DNA of 64,000 nt from Protea cynaroides. Lineage: Eukaryota > Streptophyta > Magnoliopsida > Proteales > Proteaceae. Positions 59,848-64,000 of this stretch are shown in pieces. Location of the stretch: positions 9,239,208 to 9,303,207 of the forward strand of contig CM053275.1 in the NCBI GenBank assembly GCA_028583415.1, read 5' to 3'. The notes beneath the pieces were generated by a model that saw nothing but the letters and a program-made list of their open reading frames with translations, did no database searches and was not told the DNA's origin. A program made the translations under genes and the position numbers. The number at the start of each line of letters is the position of its first letter. Positions within the stretch are counted from its first letter, which is position 1.

Positions 59848-59925
<78 letters not shown>
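59848..59925. repeat. (GA)n microsatellite, compound
   Basis: Two GA blocks separated by ATAAA. Confidence 0.9.
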
Positions 59926-59928
<3 letters not shown>

Positions 59929-60394
59929 TTTCTAATGATATGGAAAAATTTCACAAAATTTCACATACTCCCCAATAAATATTCCTAACATCATCTACCA
60001 CCCACAGGTTTGGAAAAACATCACCTATCACCCAAAATCTTTGCACCATTAATCAAAGAAGCCACTCTGTCTATAGATTCCCATTAGTTGTTGATGTCAG
60101 CTGAAATGAAACCTTTGCTACCCTTTGAGCTGAGTTAAAAGACAATTTTACCCTTTTTCAATTTTTAGCCTACCCCTAAATTCCCTAATCTTTTCGTAAC
60201 AGTAACAGTAAAAAAAACCCTTTAAATGCTCCTTCTTGACGATGAGGACGACAAAATTGCCCCCTCACTGAACCTCTATATCAGACACTTTGTGCTTCAT
60301 CTTGTTCATCCTTAAGCTCTATCTCTGTGTCGTTGAGTCTCTAAGCTACAAGCAAAGATAAGAGAAACTGAAACCATGTTTAAATTTTTAGTAA

Positions 60395-60723
60395 TCCTAG
60401 ATTCTCCATTATCAAAACGAGCCTAGCTTAATCCGCCCACGGAACCCAACTCCAAAGCGTACTCTTTATCTCTCCAACCTTGATCCTGGACATTGTAAAA
60501 ATCCACTAAAAGGGTCCGGACTCTGTAATGCTTCACCCGGAAGCGGTCGTTCGTCACAGATCAGAAGTTTCTAAGATTCTCCATTAAATATGTTTATCTT
60601 TACAAGAAATCAGTAAGTGTAGAGAGCTTGAAATCTTCACCATCAAGGGTTCTTGTTGATTATTACCCACTAGCAGGAAGGTTAAAGACGAGTGCAAAAG
60701 ATGAAGGGAAACTTGAGGTTGAT
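60395..60723 (+). pseudogene. BAHD acyltransferase fragment, copy 1
   Basis: BAHD enzymes transfer acyl groups from CoA to alcohols or amines. The fragment reads PTPKRTLYLSNLD, then after about 70 inserted bases DQKFLRFSIKYVYLYKKS, VESLKSSPSRVLVDYYPLAG and RLKTSAKDEGKLEVDC. This is the N-terminal third of the family. The catalytic HxxxD motif, which lies further downstream, is absent. It ends where an LTR fragment is inserted (60724). The hydroxy-fatty-acid feruloyl/caffeoyl transferase branch looks closest, from memory only. Confidence 0.75.
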
Positions 60724-61261
60724 TGTAAGACCCGTACTCCACTAACCTGGTCTAACCGTGTTGTGCCAGGTTTTTCCATCATTGCTGAATCAAGTGGACC
60801 GACCGTGTGAAGAAGGATCACGAGACCAGGTATAAAAATCGACTTAAAAACACTAAAAACCAAGTGTATGGTCAACTACCTAGGTAGGTATGGTCAACCA
60901 TACGATAGGAAATAAAGACCATTGACCAATAATCGTACAGTTGATGTTTTCAAGCATATGGTGGATGGATTTTGCGATCGTACGTTCGACCGTACGACCC
61001 CAAATTAGACTCCGAGTTTAGAAATTTTTAAATTAAGGGGGAATCTCTTTCCTATTGTTGGAAAACTTTATATGGAGAGTTTTTCTCTATATAAAAGACC
61101 TTCCTCAATCTTTTTTCACTCTTTTGGAACCTTATCAAACCCTAGAGGAAGAGGAAGAAAAGAAGGAGAAGGAGAGAAGACTGGGAAGACTAAGAAGGAG
61201 GCTGAGAGGAAGCGTTTTACAGACTCTCTGCATCAAGTAAGGTTGTCTATGTAGCCTTAGA
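60724..61261 (+). mobile_element. Tekay-related LTR 5' fragment
   Basis: Starts TGTAAGACCCGTACTCC like the Tekay LTRs, then diverges. It keeps the same plan: palindrome-rich segment (60960-61005, 'cgtacgttcgaccgtacgac'), TATA box 'ctatataaaag' near 61090, an 'aaaccctagaggaagagg' leader and a GTAAGG donor near 61242. Inserted in the BAHD sequence at 'gattgtaa'. The remaining LTR is missing. Confidence 0.7.
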
Positions 61262-61757
61262 ACACCAAGAGTAGGAGTTTCTATAAATTTTTAGAAATCC
61301 TAGATTCTCCATTATCAAAACGAGCCCAGCTTAATCTGCCCATGGAGCCCAACTCCAAAGCATACTCTTTATCTCTCCAACCTTGATGATCAGAAGTTTC
61401 TGAGATTCTCCATTAAATATGTTTATTTTTACAAGAAATCAATAAGTGTAGAGAGCTTGAAATCTTCACTCTTAAGGGTTCTTGTTGATTATTACCCATT
61501 AGCAGGAAGCTAGGTTAAAGACGAGTACAGAAGATGAAGGGAAACCTGAGGTTGATTGTAATGGAGAAGGTGCTTTGTTTGCTAAAGCTTTCATGGATTT
61601 CACGGCTGATCAGCTTTTTGAAGCTTCCACACTACCAAGCTGGTATTGGAGGAAGCTCTTTTATAGGGTCGACACCCAAAATTTCTTGGATATTCCTCCT
61701 CTCGTAATTCATGTAATCGTATCTTCTCGTTCTCTACTCTTATTTTCCCTTGTTTAA
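61262..61757 (+). pseudogene. BAHD acyltransferase fragment, copy 2
   Basis: Repeats copy 1 almost word for word (PTPKHTLYLSNL, DQKFLRFSIKYVYFYKKSIS, VESLKSSLLRVLVDYYPLAG). A four-base insertion at 'aggaagctaggtt' breaks the frame. It then extends further: FAKAFMDFTADQLFEASTLP, WRKLFYRVDTQNFLDIPPLV. It stops before HxxxD. Together with copy 1 this is a tandem duplication of a truncated gene. Confidence 0.75.
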
Positions 61758-63423
61758 TTTCTAAACCTTGTTTGTTTTCCTGGGAAAGTAAAGTTCTACA
61801 GCTTCTAGATCATCAGATACCTTAGCTCTTTGGTTTTTTTTTTTTTTTTCAAAGATGATGAATCGTTGAGTTCAGGCAAAGCAGGAAAGATAGTGTCGGC
61901 GTAGCTCCTACTTCACAATGTATTATTTGATGGAGCTTGGATGCCGCCGAGGGAAAGATTGACTTCCACAGTTACACAATGCAGAAGGTAAATGAAAATG
62001 TAAGGTTCATTACAAGGTCAAACTAGTAATTATACTTAATTTTTAAAATTTTCAATTTATAATATAAAGGGTAAAACTGTATATTAACAATTTAAGTGAT
62101 CTCCTGTGGTTGATGTTTTGACGAACCTGTGGGTGGTAGATGATGCTAGCAATACTTATTGGGGTGTATGTGAAGATATTATTATTTGAAGGAGGTTACA
62201 AATACGTTATAACTGATTTTCAAATGTCCTTGCACTTAATACTTTCATTGGTGGAATTCAGGACAAGAAAGTAATTTCACAATTTGTCTTTAAATATTAA
62301 AAAATTGACCATAACCTTTGATAGTGATAGTTTGAAACGATGCAATCATTAAGGTTGTGTTTGTTTCCATGTAAAATCATTGGAAGAGAAAATTTTTCAT
62401 GTAAATAGGATATTTCGTCTGTTGTTTATTTTAATATAAAAATACAAAAAAAAACGTTGAAAAAAATAAGGAAACTGTATGTAAATGTGATATATTATTT
62501 ATGTGCATACCATATTCTGTTGACCTATGGAGAACGACATGTGTCCACAATATTGATAGCATGCGTATCTTTAACACGTGTTTGTCGGTAGAAGTTCGTA
62601 GAACCCTCCAATGGTTAACACGTGGTGACCGTCAGATGGCTTAAGTTGTTCCCCTAACAGTATGGGAACAACTTCCCATTTATTGCTATGTTATAGTGTG
62701 ATTATGATATTTTTGCAACCTATCTTAGGTTACTTAAATAAATTTCTAATTTTAATTTAGCTTAGGATACCCCTTCATGCTATTATGGTTCGAGGTGGAG
62801 AAAAGTTTTCCTGAATGGATAATAACTTATTTGTGCCATGTGAAAGGATGACGTGGTAATTCCGACTATTGGATACCTCCGAATGGTTTGGAGTCTATAG
62901 ACAAACTATATGTCAAATTTCAGACTCAAATTATTTTTTTGCTAACGACGGGTCATTCTGACTCCACAACCGCTTGGACCGGGTCATTCCAGGGTTGAAT
63001 GAGAACCATTCCATTATCCCATGTCTCGAAAACTTAGTTGATTAAGCTTATTCTTATATTTTAAGCAACCCATTGCTTTTCATTTATTTTTATAAAAAAA
63101 ATCTTCTTCTTCTTTTATATATTAGAATCTCATATACTTTTTAGCCACTTGGCTATTTCTATTCGGATTGAAACTTGACATGTGAGATTGGATGGTCAAC
63201 CTGCTCATAAAATTTTGATCTCACCCAAACACTGTTTTTATCTTTTCAGAATGTGTTCTTGATCTACAATGCTTGCTTCCATTGATAGGGCCCCAGCCAC
63301 CATTTGAATTTTATTAAGTAAAATACATTTTTCCCCTCACCTTTGGACTTCGGAAATAACATGCAAAGGTTGTTCTTGAAATATTTCTAACTGTTGGCTA
63401 TGTTTGGAAATTCAAAAAAAAAA
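61758..63423. other. Intergenic DNA with dispersed repeats
   Basis: 62680-62880 is related to 22180-22355. 62350-62480 has a MITE-like 'ggttgtgtttgtttccatg' end. No gene seen. Confidence 0.45.
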
Positions 63424-63450
63424 AATAATAATAATAATAATAATAATAAA
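63424..63450. repeat. (TAA)n microsatellite
   Basis: About nine ATA/TAA units. Confidence 0.85.
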
Positions 63451-63738
63451 TTAATTAAAAAAAAATTTCTCCCTTCCTTCTCCAAAATTTTCTTCCAAAA
63501 ACGAACTCCACGTGACCCATCGAAGCAACCAACTCCGATCAACCTCGAGGCTCCACAGAAACACACAAAGCCATTTTGATTTAATCACTTACGAATTCCA
63601 GAAAAAAAAAACCATTCTAATAAGATTTACAAGAATTAATATCATCAATTCTACCTCTTGCTTTCCTTTTTGTCTCATAAAGTTTTATTTCTATATATCT
63701 AATAAATGAAACCCATATCCTTCCGTTCGAAGGTTTAT

Positions 63739-63739
63739 T

Positions 63740-63775
<36 letters not shown>
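63739..63775. repeat. (GA)n microsatellite
   Basis: About 18 GA units in the 3' flank of the cysteine-rich peptide gene. Confidence 0.9.
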
Positions 63776-63778
<3 letters not shown>

Positions 63779-63801
63779 GCAAGCAAGCAAGCATTCATGA
63801 C

Positions 63802-64000
63802 TCATGTACGACAAGGGGAACAGTTGCAAGACTTGGGAACAACGGCACAGGCGCCGGGGGGCAGTTTAGGGAGATGGCACATGATAGTATAGCAGCATTT
63901 GGGCAAGTCAATGCAGGTGCCGGGATCTTTTTTCAAGCAGCACCTGCAGTGATAGCACCCCGGTTGCATTCCATTGCTGCTGCCATTGGAGTAAATATGA
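63802..64000 (-). CDS. Secreted cysteine-rich peptide, exon 2 (partial)
   Basis: An open frame of 65 codons runs off the window edge and ends at TGA (63802-63804). It reads NGMQPGCYHCRCCLKKDPGT, CIDLPKCCYTIMCHLPKLPP and GACAVVPKSCNCSPCRT: fourteen cysteines, including paired CC. By comparison with the copies at 59268 and 34045, a first exon with a signal peptide should lie upstream, outside the window. The 3' flank matches that of the 34045 copy ('attaatatcatcaattctac', 'ccttc..ttcgaaggtttattt'), so the duplications included the flank. The family resembles uncharacterised plant small secreted Cys-rich proteins (DUF7866-type from memory). A role in the apoplast, for example defence or signalling, is only an inference. 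Confidence 0.7.
   Translation of the reverse strand, partial: HIYSNGSSNGMQPGCYHCRCCLKKDPGTCIDLPKCCYTIMCHLPKLPPGACAVVPKSCNCSPCRT

Overview
The window is nuclear DNA from a flowering plant. It is AT-rich, has introns with GT-AG borders, long stretches without genes, many (GA)n/(CT)n microsatellites, and dense nested LTR retrotransposons of plant type (Tekay/Del chromovirus, Tat-like and non-autonomous LTR elements). The species cannot be named from sequence alone; gene structure and repeats fit a dicot or basal angiosperm with a large genome.

Layout. 1-7028: AT-rich intergenic DNA with a perfect-hairpin foldback element (1159-1391) and a degraded solo-LTR-like repeat. 7029-21705 (minus strand): a ten-exon WD40 gene, the WDR4/TRM82 subunit of tRNA m7G46 methyltransferase. 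It carries several independent lesions, and its 10 kb fifth intron holds a complete coding-free LTR element (10646-15854, target duplication GAAGG) and a second, older LTR pair. 22391-26143: a 3.75 kb solo LTR (duplication CCAAT) containing a second foldback element. 26640-33660: LTR fragments, a hAT-like non-autonomous element and three tandem-repeat fields. 34045-35062, 59268-59763 and 63802-64000 (minus strand): three related copies of a small secreted cysteine-rich peptide gene, two of them broken. 36983-58763: bounded by two facing CACTA-type termini; inside are a triple-nested stack of Tekay-type LTRs (37741-42540), LINE and gag fragments, and an almost complete but inactivated Tekay chromovirus (44343-56335, duplication TAAAC). 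56867-57493: possible small membrane protein gene. 60395-61757: two truncated BAHD acyltransferase copies split by an LTR fragment.

Most notable: the Tekay-type LTRs appear to contain a spliced mini-gene. Four LTR copies keep a 60-bp middle exon and a 122-bp last exon with splice signals and reading frame. A fifth, much more diverged copy keeps the 122-bp last exon. The shared stop position is served by TGA, TAG and TAA in different copies. Other notable features are an antisense ORF in the same retrotransposon, two LTR copies with aberrant termini but exact target duplications, and foldback elements whose two arms match each other much better than they match the other copy.

No intact single-copy host gene is clearly present. 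The most intact coding piece is the last exon of the cysteine-rich peptide gene at the right edge. Small sequencing errors could mimic some single lesions, but not the combined pattern in the WDR4 copy or the retrotransposon.
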